Below, one piece after another: positions 1-5,790 of a stretch of 38,646 nt of DNA; the first letter of the stretch is position 1; each line of letters opens with the position of its first letter. Under the pieces are notes generated by a model, which made no database searches, was not told the origin of the DNA, and saw only the letters and a list, made by a program, of their open reading frames with translations. This DNA is from Ignavibacteriales bacterium. GTDB lineage: Bacteria; Bacteroidota; Ignavibacteria; UBA10030; UBA8401. The stretch is from positions 86,337-124,982 of the forward strand of contig JACPGG010000007.1 in the NCBI GenBank assembly GCA_016182545.1, in the 5' to 3' direction. The translations under genes and the position numbers were made by a program.

Positions 1-38
1 TATCGGTACTTATCACCATTAATTTCCTAGGAGGCAGT

Positions 39-293
39 ATGAAAAAAAATCCGCGAAGTACGTTTCTTGCCGGGATCATCGCCCTGTCTGTTGCAGGCAT
101 GGTCGGCTGCTCAAGCGTTCCCACGCAGGCAGAACTACAGCAGCTGGAGGAACTGCAGGCTGAGATCCGTTCTCTTGAACAGCACAAGGCGGAATTGATA
201 CAGGAGCGCACGACGCTTGCCGCAGCGATCAGCACCAAGGTTGCGCAGCTGCAGGAGATCAACAACAAAAAGAACTCGATCAATCTCAATTAA
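39..293 (+). CDS. Small coiled-coil lipoprotein
   Basis: An 84-residue exported lipoprotein. The start is a Met-Lys4-rich n-region, followed by a hydrophobic stretch and a lipobox-like Gly-Met-Val-Gly-Cys with the Cys at residue 24, so it is probably lipidated and membrane-bound. Residues 30-80 are rich in Gln, Glu, Leu and Ile with heptad-like spacing, which suggests a single coiled coil, much like Lpp-type or small OMP-associated lipoproteins. An ideal AGGAGG ribosome site lies at 29-34, five bases before ATG. The next gene starts 16 nt downstream and also encodes an exported coiled coil, so the two are probably cotranscribed and may interact. No enzymatic domain is visible and the specific function is unknown. 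Confidence 0.8.
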   Translation: MKKNPRSTFLAGIIALSVAGMVGCSSVPTQAELQQLEELQAEIRSLEQHKAELIQERTTLAAAISTKVAQLQEINNKKNSINLN

Positions 294-309
294 ATTGAAG
301 GAGGATATC

Positions 310-1089
310 ATGATGAAAATAGGAATGATGCTTGGACTGATCTGTTCGCTGCTGGTTTCCACTCTCGCTATCGCACAGGAAGAAGAGAAACAGGAGATGA
401 CCAAAGATGCATGGGAAAAAGCGATGCAGGAAGCAAAGGCAACACGGGATCAATTGAAGACAGAAATTGACAGCCTGGACAAAGAGATCGCTCAACTAAA
501 AACGAGAGACGCTCAGTTAGCCGACGACATCCGTAAAGGGAACGAAGAGCTGGCAACATTGCTCGGCGAGTCACAGAAAAAAGATTTTGAACAGCGATTG
601 GATCGCATCGAAGCAATGCTGGATGATCTGGCGAAACTGACCGGACAAGATCTTTCGGACCGCGAAGGTGATCTGAACGATGTCGGAACATCAATAGGCG
701 ACGCACGTGCGCAGCGCCTGGCGCAATTGCAGGAATACCGCGAGCGTCTGGAAAAACAGCAGCAGCGTTTGGATGATATGCGCGGGTTGATCGCAGAACT
801 AAAAGCGGAAAAGGAAGAAGTCGTGGTCGGAACATGGGCTGAGGATCGTGCGTGTCTCTGGAACATTGCGAAGAAAGCCGCCGTGTATGGCGATGCAACT
901 TTATGGGCAAAACTCTGGCAGGCAAATACAAACACGATCTCCAATCCCGATATATTAAAACCGGGACAGCGATTGAAGGTGCCGAAGAAAGCGCCGTTGA
1001 CATCGCAGGAGATTGCTGCGTTAAGAGAATATCATAATGAACGTGCCGCAGAACAACCTCAGTACGCGGAATCGACGGATGACAAATAA
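310..1089 (+). CDS. Exported coiled-coil protein with C-terminal LysM-like domain
   Basis: About 259 residues from the ATG at 310, chosen because AGGAGG lies at 299-304 and a clean signal peptide follows (hydrophobic core ending Ala-Ile-Ala-Gln near residue 22). Residues about 25-170 are a long charged coiled coil (many Glu, Lys, Gln and Leu). The C-terminal part, about 175-230, has the shape of a LysM peptidoglycan-binding module: Trp-Asn-Ile-Ala, then a Leu-Trp-x3-Trp-Gln-Ala-Asn segment, and finally Pro-Gly-Gln-x-Leu-x-Val-Pro. It probably sits in the periplasm and ties a partner, perhaps the preceding lipoprotein, to the cell wall. This role is inferred from domains and gene order only. 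Confidence 0.85.
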   Translation: MMKIGMMLGLICSLLVSTLAIAQEEEKQEMTKDAWEKAMQEAKATRDQLKTEIDSLDKEIAQLKTRDAQLADDIRKGNEELATLLGESQKKDFEQRLDRIEAMLDDLAKLTGQDLSDREGDLNDVGTSIGDARAQRLAQLQEYRERLEKQQQRLDDMRGLIAELKAEKEEVVVGTWAEDRACLWNIAKKAAVYGDATLWAKLWQANTNTISNPDILKPGQRLKVPKKAPLTSQEIAALREYHNERAAEQPQYAESTDDK

Positions 1090-1162
1090 CTTATAAGCGA
1101 TAAAAGCCTGCATGGAATAGGTGAAGCGCGGATTGTGGGATGAATTCTGTGCGGGTTACGTG

Positions 1163-1199
1163 ATGCGGTGTATATACCATACACCGCATTTTTATTTTT
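1163..1199 (+). terminator. Rho-independent terminator
   Basis: A perfect 10-bp stem (ATGCGGTGTA at 1163-1172, TACACCGCAT at 1180-1189) with a 7-nt loop is followed by a T-rich run (TTTTATTTTT). It lies 73 nt after the LysM protein gene and should end that two-gene unit. Confidence 0.85.
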
Positions 1200-1327
1200 A
1201 TGGGCATCAACCGGACTTCGATGTCACCGATAGTACACTTTAAATAAAATCGATTGTATGGAACTATCTCCGTTGCATTGAATTTGCCAAGTGTGTAGAT
1301 TGTCGCAACATTCAAAAGGGGGTTGCT

Positions 1328-1621
1328 ATGTTCGCCGTCGTCAACCATCTGCATTTCACCAAGCCCGTTCATGAATTTACCGCTCTCGTGAGAAACGAAG
1401 GGATGCCGCAGCTCGCATCGTTTCCGGGATTCGTCGATTTTAATTTTATCAAGGAAACAGAGGATAGAGCGATCGTCATCATCATTTGGAAGGATGCAGA
1501 ATGTGCAATGAACGGTGTGAAACAATTCGGACCGACATGGTTCGCAAAGAACTTTGCACCGTTCTTTGCCGAGAAAGAAAACCGTTCGACCGGCGAAGTG
1601 CTTGTCAGTTATAAAAATTAG
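1328..1621 (+). CDS. Small ABM-like (dimeric alpha/beta barrel) protein
   Basis: A 97-residue cytoplasmic protein with no signal peptide. The pattern His-Leu-x-Phe at the N-terminus, a helix, then Pro-Gly-Phe-Val-Asp-Phe-Asn-Phe, a strand of Val-Ile-Ile-Ile-Trp and a following helix resembles the ferredoxin-like fold of antibiotic-biosynthesis-monooxygenase (ABM) and stress-responsive barrel families. These families include heme-degrading and quinone-modifying enzymes as well as many of unknown role. A purine-rich AAAGGGGG ribosome site precedes the ATG. The stop is 11 nt before the deaminase gene, so it heads a likely three-gene operon (1328-3125). The family assignment is by fold pattern only. 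Confidence 0.7.
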   Translation: MFAVVNHLHFTKPVHEFTALVRNEGMPQLASFPGFVDFNFIKETEDRAIVIIIWKDAECAMNGVKQFGPTWFAKNFAPFFAEKENRSTGEVLVSYKN

Positions 1622-1632
1622 TCGAATCGGTT

Positions 1633-2172
1633 GTGAAAAAAATAATTTTCATCACTCTTCTCGTTTTCAGTATGTTCGCCATTTTGTTCATTGCGATTAA
1701 AAAGCCGTATTCCTTCATGCAGGATGTCGAGTTGAACGAGCATCAGATATCCCTTCTTATGGCTCTCGGCGATTCGGCGTTGCGGCATCTGGATGTTCCC
1801 GTCGCATCGATCCTTGTCTATAATGACACCATCATCGGCACAGGATACAACACGGTGATTGCCCGCGGCGATGCAGGAGGACACGCGGAGATCAATGCAC
1901 TTTCTTCAGCGTTGAGATTTCTTGGAAAAGCAACATTCGATTCGCTCGACAGAAAAAATCTCATCTTAATAACGACCTTTGAACCGTGCCTGATGTGCCG
2001 GGGAGCGATCATCGAGAACGGTATACGGCGCGTTGTTTTCCTGAAACAAAAATCTCTTTTGCATTGGATGACAAAACATGCGCAGGAACTTCGTTACGAA
2101 GTGACAAAGAAGCACGGGGAGCCGGAATCGCTGCAGGACAGTTTATTTGTCCGGCATCCGGCATTTCAATAA
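1633..2172 (+). CDS. Nucleoside deaminase with N-terminal membrane anchor
   Basis: A 179-residue protein starting with GTG. Residues 4-22 are strongly hydrophobic, a signal peptide or anchor with no obvious cleavage site. A cytidine/deoxycytidylate-type deaminase domain follows, with both zinc motifs: His84-Ala-Glu86 (Glu86 the proton shuttle) and Pro118-Cys119-Leu-Met-Cys122. The order HAE...PCxxC matches the guanine deaminase/TadA-like group. Substrate cannot be told. Members of this family are usually soluble, so the hydrophobic N-terminus is unusual. The gene lies 11 nt after the ABM-like gene and 17 nt before the Kelch-like gene. If translation began inside the sequence the anchor would be lost, but no better start with a ribosome site is seen. 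Confidence 0.85.
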   Translation: MKKIIFITLLVFSMFAILFIAIKKPYSFMQDVELNEHQISLLMALGDSALRHLDVPVASILVYNDTIIGTGYNTVIARGDAGGHAEINALSSALRFLGKATFDSLDRKNLILITTFEPCLMCRGAIIENGIRRVVFLKQKSLLHWMTKHAQELRYEVTKKHGEPESLQDSLFVRHPAFQ

Positions 2173-2189
2173 CCAGGGGAGACATATCA

Positions 2190-3125
2190 ATGAACTATGC
2201 TCTGACACTTTGCATGCTTGCATGCAGTGCTGATATCGCATTTGCTCAAAAGGGAAAGCAACCGGATGAACCGTACGAGTGGGTTCAACTATCAACCGCC
2301 GCACCGTATTCGCAAAGTTACAACTTCCAGATCTTCTCCATCCGCGACACACTCTGGGTCTTTCATTCGGAGGGCGTCTGGTTCTCTCCGGACGGAACGT
2401 CGTGGGTGAGATCGCCGCTCTCCAACATTCTCGGCAATAATGCGTTCCTCGATTATGTCTATTTTAACGATCAGGTGTATGCACTCGGACATTTTGAAGG
2501 GAACATCGAACACTTCCGTTTTACACCAAGCGTGTATGCCACCGTCGATCTTAAGCGCTGGACGCTGAAAGCGGGCGTCTCGAACCTGCCGAAGAGATTC
2601 TTTGCACACCCGTTCGTCTTCCGTGATAAGGTATGGATCATCGGCGGAACGGACGCCGCGCACGACTATGGCGATATCTGGAACTCATCCGACGGCGTTA
2701 TGTGGACACGGGCGGCGAATGCACTCCCGTTTGCAAAACGGAGCGGGGAACATATCATCCTCTTCAACGGAAGGTTGCTGATGCTCGCGGACGATGTGTG
2801 GGAATCGTCCGATGCGATACACTGGCGGCAGATCTGCCCGAAGATCGCCGATGAACAGATCTACGGTTATTCGCCGGTGGTGTTCGACGGGAAGATATGG
2901 CTCATTGGCTGCAGCAGGAACGGTAAATTCGCCAGTGAAGTACTTGTCTCAACCGACGGCGTCACGTGGGAATCAAAGCGCGCGCCGTGGTCTCCGCGCG
3001 GCGGCGTTGCGGCATGCGTGCTCAACGATATGATCGTAATGACGGGAGGAAAATACGGCGGCATTGACCCATCGAATCCCGAGTTCGTTTACAACAACGA
3101 TGTGTGGGGGATGAGGAAGAAGTAA
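2190..3125 (+). CDS. Exported Kelch/galactose-oxidase-like beta-propeller
   Basis: About 311 residues from the ATG at 2190 (AGGGGAGA ribosome site just before). The start is supported by a signal peptide ending Ala-Phe-Ala-Gln near residue 20. The mature part has repeated blades of about 45-50 residues with recurring Val-Trp-x-x-x-Gly-Thr, Ser-x-Asp-Gly-x-x-Trp and Ile-Ile-Leu-Phe-x-Gly-Arg elements, typical of Kelch-type propellers; roughly six blades can be counted. It is probably secreted or periplasmic, and ligand or partner is unknown. It is the last gene of the 1328-3125 cluster. No catalytic residues of galactose oxidase are recognisable. Confidence 0.8.
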   Translation: MNYALTLCMLACSADIAFAQKGKQPDEPYEWVQLSTAAPYSQSYNFQIFSIRDTLWVFHSEGVWFSPDGTSWVRSPLSNILGNNAFLDYVYFNDQVYALGHFEGNIEHFRFTPSVYATVDLKRWTLKAGVSNLPKRFFAHPFVFRDKVWIIGGTDAAHDYGDIWNSSDGVMWTRAANALPFAKRSGEHIILFNGRLLMLADDVWESSDAIHWRQICPKIADEQIYGYSPVVFDGKIWLIGCSRNGKFASEVLVSTDGVTWESKRAPWSPRGGVAACVLNDMIVMTGGKYGGIDPSNPEFVYNNDVWGMRKK

Positions 3126-3327
3126 CACGCTGATGCCGGATGCTTGATTATAGCGATAAAGACTGATAGATTGTGAAAAAATTCCGCCGAATACAGTAAC
3201 GTTATGTTGACATGAAAATCGATTGCAATAGGTTTTGTTCCCGTCCTTTTCAGTTGTTCACTTTCCCCCACCATTATCAAACAAGTCCGTCAAAGCTGAA
3301 AAACAAGCATCCAGAACCATAAAAATT

Positions 3328-3660
3328 ATGACCATCGATTCTCATATACCATTCACTCTCACGGATTGGAGCCTCGTTCATACCGAACGCCGTGACGGCG
3401 AAAAAGGATTCGCACTCTGGAAGGTACAGCACTTCGGCAACATCAGAGTGCGAATGGTGGAATATTCGCCGGGATACGTTGCAGACCATTGGTGCGACAA
3501 GGGACATATTGTCTTTTGCGTCAACGGCGAGATGACAACAGAACTGAAGGATGGGCGAAAATTCGTCCTGAAAAAAGGAATGACGTATCAGGTCGGTGAT
3601 AGTTCCGATAGTCACCGCTCCTCTACTGAAACAGGAGTGACATTGTTTATTGTGGATTAA
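3328..3660 (+). CDS. DHCW-motif cupin-fold protein
   Basis: A 110-residue single-domain cupin. The sequence has Tyr-x-Pro-Gly-Tyr-Val-Ala-Asp-His-Trp-Cys-Asp-Lys-Gly-His, matching the small family known by its Asp-His-x-Trp/Cys signature, followed by Gly-Glu-Met and Gly-Met-Thr-Tyr-Gln-Val turns typical of the jelly-roll barrel. The ATG at 3328 was chosen because the residues upstream are low-quality and the family starts here. It is cytoplasmic and probably binds a metal through the His/Cys cluster; substrate unknown. It is monocistronic: about 200 nt of intergenic DNA lies in front and a palindromic terminator behind. Confidence 0.8.
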   Translation: MTIDSHIPFTLTDWSLVHTERRDGEKGFALWKVQHFGNIRVRMVEYSPGYVADHWCDKGHIVFCVNGEMTTELKDGRKFVLKKGMTYQVGDSSDSHRSSTETGVTLFIVD

Positions 3661-3664
3661 TCTC

Positions 3665-3698
3665 AAGTGACCGTCACCTTAGGTGACGGTCACTTTTT
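3665..3698 (+). terminator. Palindromic terminator made of a double palindrome
   Basis: Arms GTGACCGTCACCT (3667-3679) and AGGTGACGGTCAC (3681-3693) are perfect inverted repeats and TTTTT follows, so it can end transcription of the cupin gene. Each arm is itself a near-perfect palindrome (GTGAC-N-GTCAC). The same 13-base arms recur at 11445-11473. Confidence 0.75.
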
Positions 3699-3702
3699 AA
3701 AT

Positions 3703-4261
3703 ATGCCAACACCAACCAACATAAAATTCTTCAAAACTCCCGCCGATCGAGCAGTGGATCGGTTATTACAAAACGACGTCCGGAAAACCGAGCATCACCT
3801 GGCCCGAATCTGTTGACCAGGCACTTTGTTTCGGATGGATCGACGGCGTGCGAAAGAGTCTGGGAACCGAGAGTTACACCATCCGCTTTACGCCGCGAAA
3901 ACCAACGAGCTTCTGGAGCGAGATCAATATCAAGAAAGTCGCCGGGTTGAAAAAACTTGGATTGATGACACAAGAGGGATTGGACCTGTTTGAAAAAAGG
4001 AATGTGAAGAATTCGAAACAATATTCATTCGAGCAGAGAAAAAATCCAAAACTTCCCGCCGCATATGCCAGAAAATTTAAGGCAAATAAAAAAGCGTGGG
4101 CATTCTTCTCAACACAGGCGCCGTGGTATCAGCGCACGAGCACATGGTGGGTGATCAGCGCGAAGCGGGAAGAGACACGCATGAAACGTTTGAGACAACT
4201 GATCGAAGACTGCGAGAAAGGAAGAAGGATCGGATTGGTGAGGAGCAATAAAAGAAATTGA
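3703..4261 (+). pseudogene. YdeI/OmpD-associated family gene, N-terminus broken by a frameshifting deletion
   Basis: From 3703 the frame reads Met-Pro-Thr-Pro-Thr-Asn-Ile-Lys-Phe-Phe-Lys-Thr-Pro-Ala-Asp, a normal N-terminus for this family, then turns to nonsense and stops near 3816. In another frame, from 3749, the family continues as Glu-Gln-Trp-Ile-Gly-Tyr-Tyr-Lys, then Lys-Pro-Ser-Ile-Thr-Trp-Pro-Glu-Ser-Val-Asp, Phe-Gly-Trp-Ile-Asp-Gly and onwards to the stop at 4261. About a dozen residues that normally join the two parts are missing and the frame changes at the junction. The second frame has no start before 3848, so an intact protein cannot be made. The remaining C-terminal part is well preserved, which suggests a recent lesion or an assembly error. 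Confidence 0.75.
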
Positions 4262-4266
4262 ACAGC

Positions 4267-4332
4267 GTCATTCCAGTATGCTGTTAGCGGGAATCCGTAT
4301 ATAGATCCCCGATAGAAACATTCGGGGATGAC
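4267..4332. repeat. Intergenic two-hairpin repeat-like element
   Basis: The 66 bases begin GTCATTCC and end GGGGATGAC, which are imperfect inverted ends. Inside are a short stem ATTCC/GGAAT and a perfect stem ATCCCCGA (4305-4312) / TCGGGGAT (4322-4329). This looks like a small dispersed palindromic element rather than a gene part. Only one copy was seen in the window. Confidence 0.45.
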
Positions 4333-4353
4333 AATTACTTTGGAGAATCAACT

Positions 4354-4974
4354 ATGCCGCCCAAAGACAAACGCATCGACGCATACATCTCAAAAGCACA
4401 GCCCTTCGCGCAGCCGATCCTCAAACATCTGCGCAGCCTTGTTCATAAGGCATGTCCTGATGTTGAAGAAACCATCAAATGGGGATTTGCGTCGTTCGAT
4501 TACAAAGGACCATTTTGCAGTATGGCATCATTCAAACAGCATGCTGTGTTCGGTTTCTGGAAATCGAAACTATTGAAAGATCCGAAAGGATATCTCGGCG
4601 AGCGATTTAACCGCGGCGGAGAAGCGATGGGAAATCTCGGAAGGATCACGAGTCTCAAAGATCTTCCCCCCGATAAAGTCATCATCGACTTCATCAGGCA
4701 GGCAAAAAAATTGAATGATGACGGAGTGAAACTTCCCGCCGCGCCGAAAAAGGAAAAGAAAGAGTTGGTCATTCCTGATTACTTCCTGACTGTTGTGAAG
4801 AAAAATAACAGAGCCTTTGCAACATTTCAAGGATTCAGTTACTCCCACAAGAAAGAGTACATTGAGTGGATCACCGAAGCAAAAACTGAAGAGACACGTG
4901 AAAAACGACTGGAAACGGCACTTGAGTGGATGTCAAAAGGGAAATCGAGAAATTGGAAGTATGTAAAAAGGTGA
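4354..4974 (+). CDS. YdeI/OmpD-associated family protein with DUF1801 domain
   Basis: A 206-residue cytoplasmic protein. The N-terminal half (about 1-120) has the DUF1801/YdhG-like pattern: a Pro-Ile-Leu-x-x-Leu-Arg helix, then Val-Glu-Glu-Thr-Ile-Lys-Trp-Gly and a Phe-Gly-Phe-Trp strand. The C-terminal part (about 140-200) carries the YdeI-type helix pair, with Phe-x-x-Phe-Ser-Tyr-Ser-His-Lys-Lys-Glu-Tyr and Trp-Ile-x-Glu-Ala-Lys-x-x-Glu-Thr-x-x-x-Arg. The same C-terminal signature occurs in the broken gene upstream, so this is the surviving member of a neighbouring pair. The exact biochemical role is unknown; related proteins have been linked to stress or peptide resistance. Confidence 0.85.
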   Translation: MPPKDKRIDAYISKAQPFAQPILKHLRSLVHKACPDVEETIKWGFASFDYKGPFCSMASFKQHAVFGFWKSKLLKDPKGYLGERFNRGGEAMGNLGRITSLKDLPPDKVIIDFIRQAKKLNDDGVKLPAAPKKEKKELVIPDYFLTVVKKNNRAFATFQGFSYSHKKEYIEWITEAKTEETREKRLETALEWMSKGKSRNWKYVKR

Positions 4975-5033
4975 CAACGAGTAATCGTCATCTCCCGGGT
5001 GTTGGTTGCTTAAAATAATTTAAAAGAAAACAG

Positions 5034-5064
5034 TTTGATATCCCGATTATTCTCTGTATCTTAT
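5034..5064 (+). promoter_or_regulatory. Candidate promoter of the RRM gene
   Basis: TTTG at 5034-5037, a 19-nt spacer, then TATCTTAT at 5057-5064. The spacing equals that of the Bacteroidota consensus TTTG-N19-TAnnTTTG, with two mismatches in the -7 box. The same bases also read as TTGATA-N16-TATCTT. Either way the RRM message would have a leader of about 115-120 nt. Confidence 0.4.
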
Positions 5065-5099
5065 CAGTGTATTGATGGCACTTCATGGTCTCTGTTCAG

Positions 5100-5169
5100 T
5101 CTCAGATTTAATTCTCACTCTCAGTTTCCTGTGGTCAGCCCTCTCTCACTAACTTACAATATTTCTCAC
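5100..5169 (+). promoter_or_regulatory. Cluster of five TCTCA(C/G) motifs in the RRM gene leader
   Basis: TCTCAG at 5100 and 5119 and TCTCAC at 5113, 5144 and 5164 lie in a pyrimidine-rich untranslated stretch that ends 20 nt before the RRM start codon. Such clustering in 70 nt is far above chance. The most direct idea is a multivalent RNA-binding site for the encoded protein or a related one (autoregulation). This is inference. Confidence 0.4.
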
Positions 5170-5189
5170 AATCTACCATAGGAAACCCT

Positions 5190-5519
5190 ATGACCATTTA
5201 CATTGGTAACCTCAGCTACGAGGCAAGCGAGCAAGATATACAAGAACTGTTTTCCAAATTCGGCGAAGTGTCGTCGGTGAAACTCATAAAGGACAATACG
5301 ACCGGACGCTCCAAGGGCTTCGGCTTTGTCGAGATGGCAGACGCATCGCTTTCGAAGCGCGCCATTGCAGAGTTGCACGAAACAGAATTCATGAGCCGTA
5401 ACATTGTCGTGAATGAAGCGCGTCCGAAATCTTCGGATGACCGCTCCTCATTCGGCGGCAGCCGCGGCGGCGGGAATAAGAGCTTCGGCGGTGGCGGTTA
5501 TAATCGCCGGAACTACTAA
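5190..5519 (+). CDS. RRM-type RNA-binding protein with Gly-rich tail
   Basis: A 109-residue protein with a single RNA-recognition motif at residues 2-80: RNP2 is Ile-Tyr-Ile-Gly-Asn-Leu (3-8) and RNP1 is Lys-Gly-Phe-Gly-Phe-Val-Glu-Met. The remainder, about 81-109, is a Gly/Ser/Arg/Asn-rich flexible tail. This is the layout of the cold-inducible small RRM proteins of cyanobacteria and of the FCB group, thought to act as RNA chaperones or regulators of translation. The long TCTCA-containing leader and the neighbouring DEAD-box helicase fit an RNA-remodelling or cold-response role. The start is set by the RNP2 motif near the N-terminus. Confidence 0.92.
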   Translation: MTIYIGNLSYEASEQDIQELFSKFGEVSSVKLIKDNTTGRSKGFGFVEMADASLSKRAIAELHETEFMSRNIVVNEARPKSSDDRSSFGGSRGGGNKSFGGGGYNRRNY

Positions 5520-5556
5520 TCCAAAACACTTATTTAGAGAAAAACTTCTCTTTATG

Positions 5557-5590
5557 CACTGCCCGAACGACACACGTCTTCGGGCAGTAG
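5557..5590 (+). terminator. Hairpin after the RRM gene
   Basis: A perfect 10-bp stem ACTGCCCGAA (5558-5567) / TTCGGGCAGT (5579-5588) lies 38 nt after the stop; the following T-run is weak (TGTTTATT). A smaller stem AGAGAA/TTCTCT precedes it at 5536-5551. It may terminate or attenuate transcription between the RRM and helicase genes, or protect the 3' end. Confidence 0.5.
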
Positions 5591-5669
5591 TGTTTATTGC
5601 ACGTACAGACGATCCCTTTCTCTCGCATCGAAGACCATTGCACACGGTTGAATGTTCGAGACATTTCAT

Positions 5670-5750
5670 GTACATCAAAGTACGATGTACTGCGCGGGTT
5701 GTATGTAACGTCGATATGTATTAAAGTCGGTAGAACGACATATAACGACG
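5670..5750 (+). promoter_or_regulatory. Structured leader of the DEAD-box helicase gene
   Basis: Two stems lie within the 271-nt gap before the helicase start: GTACATC (5670-5676) / GATGTAC (5684-5690), and CGTCGATATGT (5709-5719) pairing with ACATAT (5738-5743) plus CGACG (5746-5750) across a 2-nt bulge. The second stem ends 40 nt before the ATG. Long leaders are typical for cold-induced helicases, but no known riboswitch is recognised. The rest of the gap shows no gene. Confidence 0.35.
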
Positions 5751-5790
5751 GCTCACATTGACCGCCGTAATTATCACTTAAAAACCATTC

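Noticed and set aside
368-1003. Long open frame (211 codons) opposite the LysM protein gene
   Set aside because: Arg/Pro/Leu-rich shadow of a real gene with a signal peptide and ribosome site on the plus strand; no domain, no ribosome site of its own.
1091-1525. 144-codon minus-strand frame overlapping the terminator and ABM-like gene
   Set aside because: It runs across a strong terminator and is antisense to a gene with better start and fold pattern.
3207-3234. TTGACA-containing stretch considered as the cupin gene promoter
   Set aside because: TTGACA is perfect but the -10 at a 16-nt spacing (TAGGTT) is poor.
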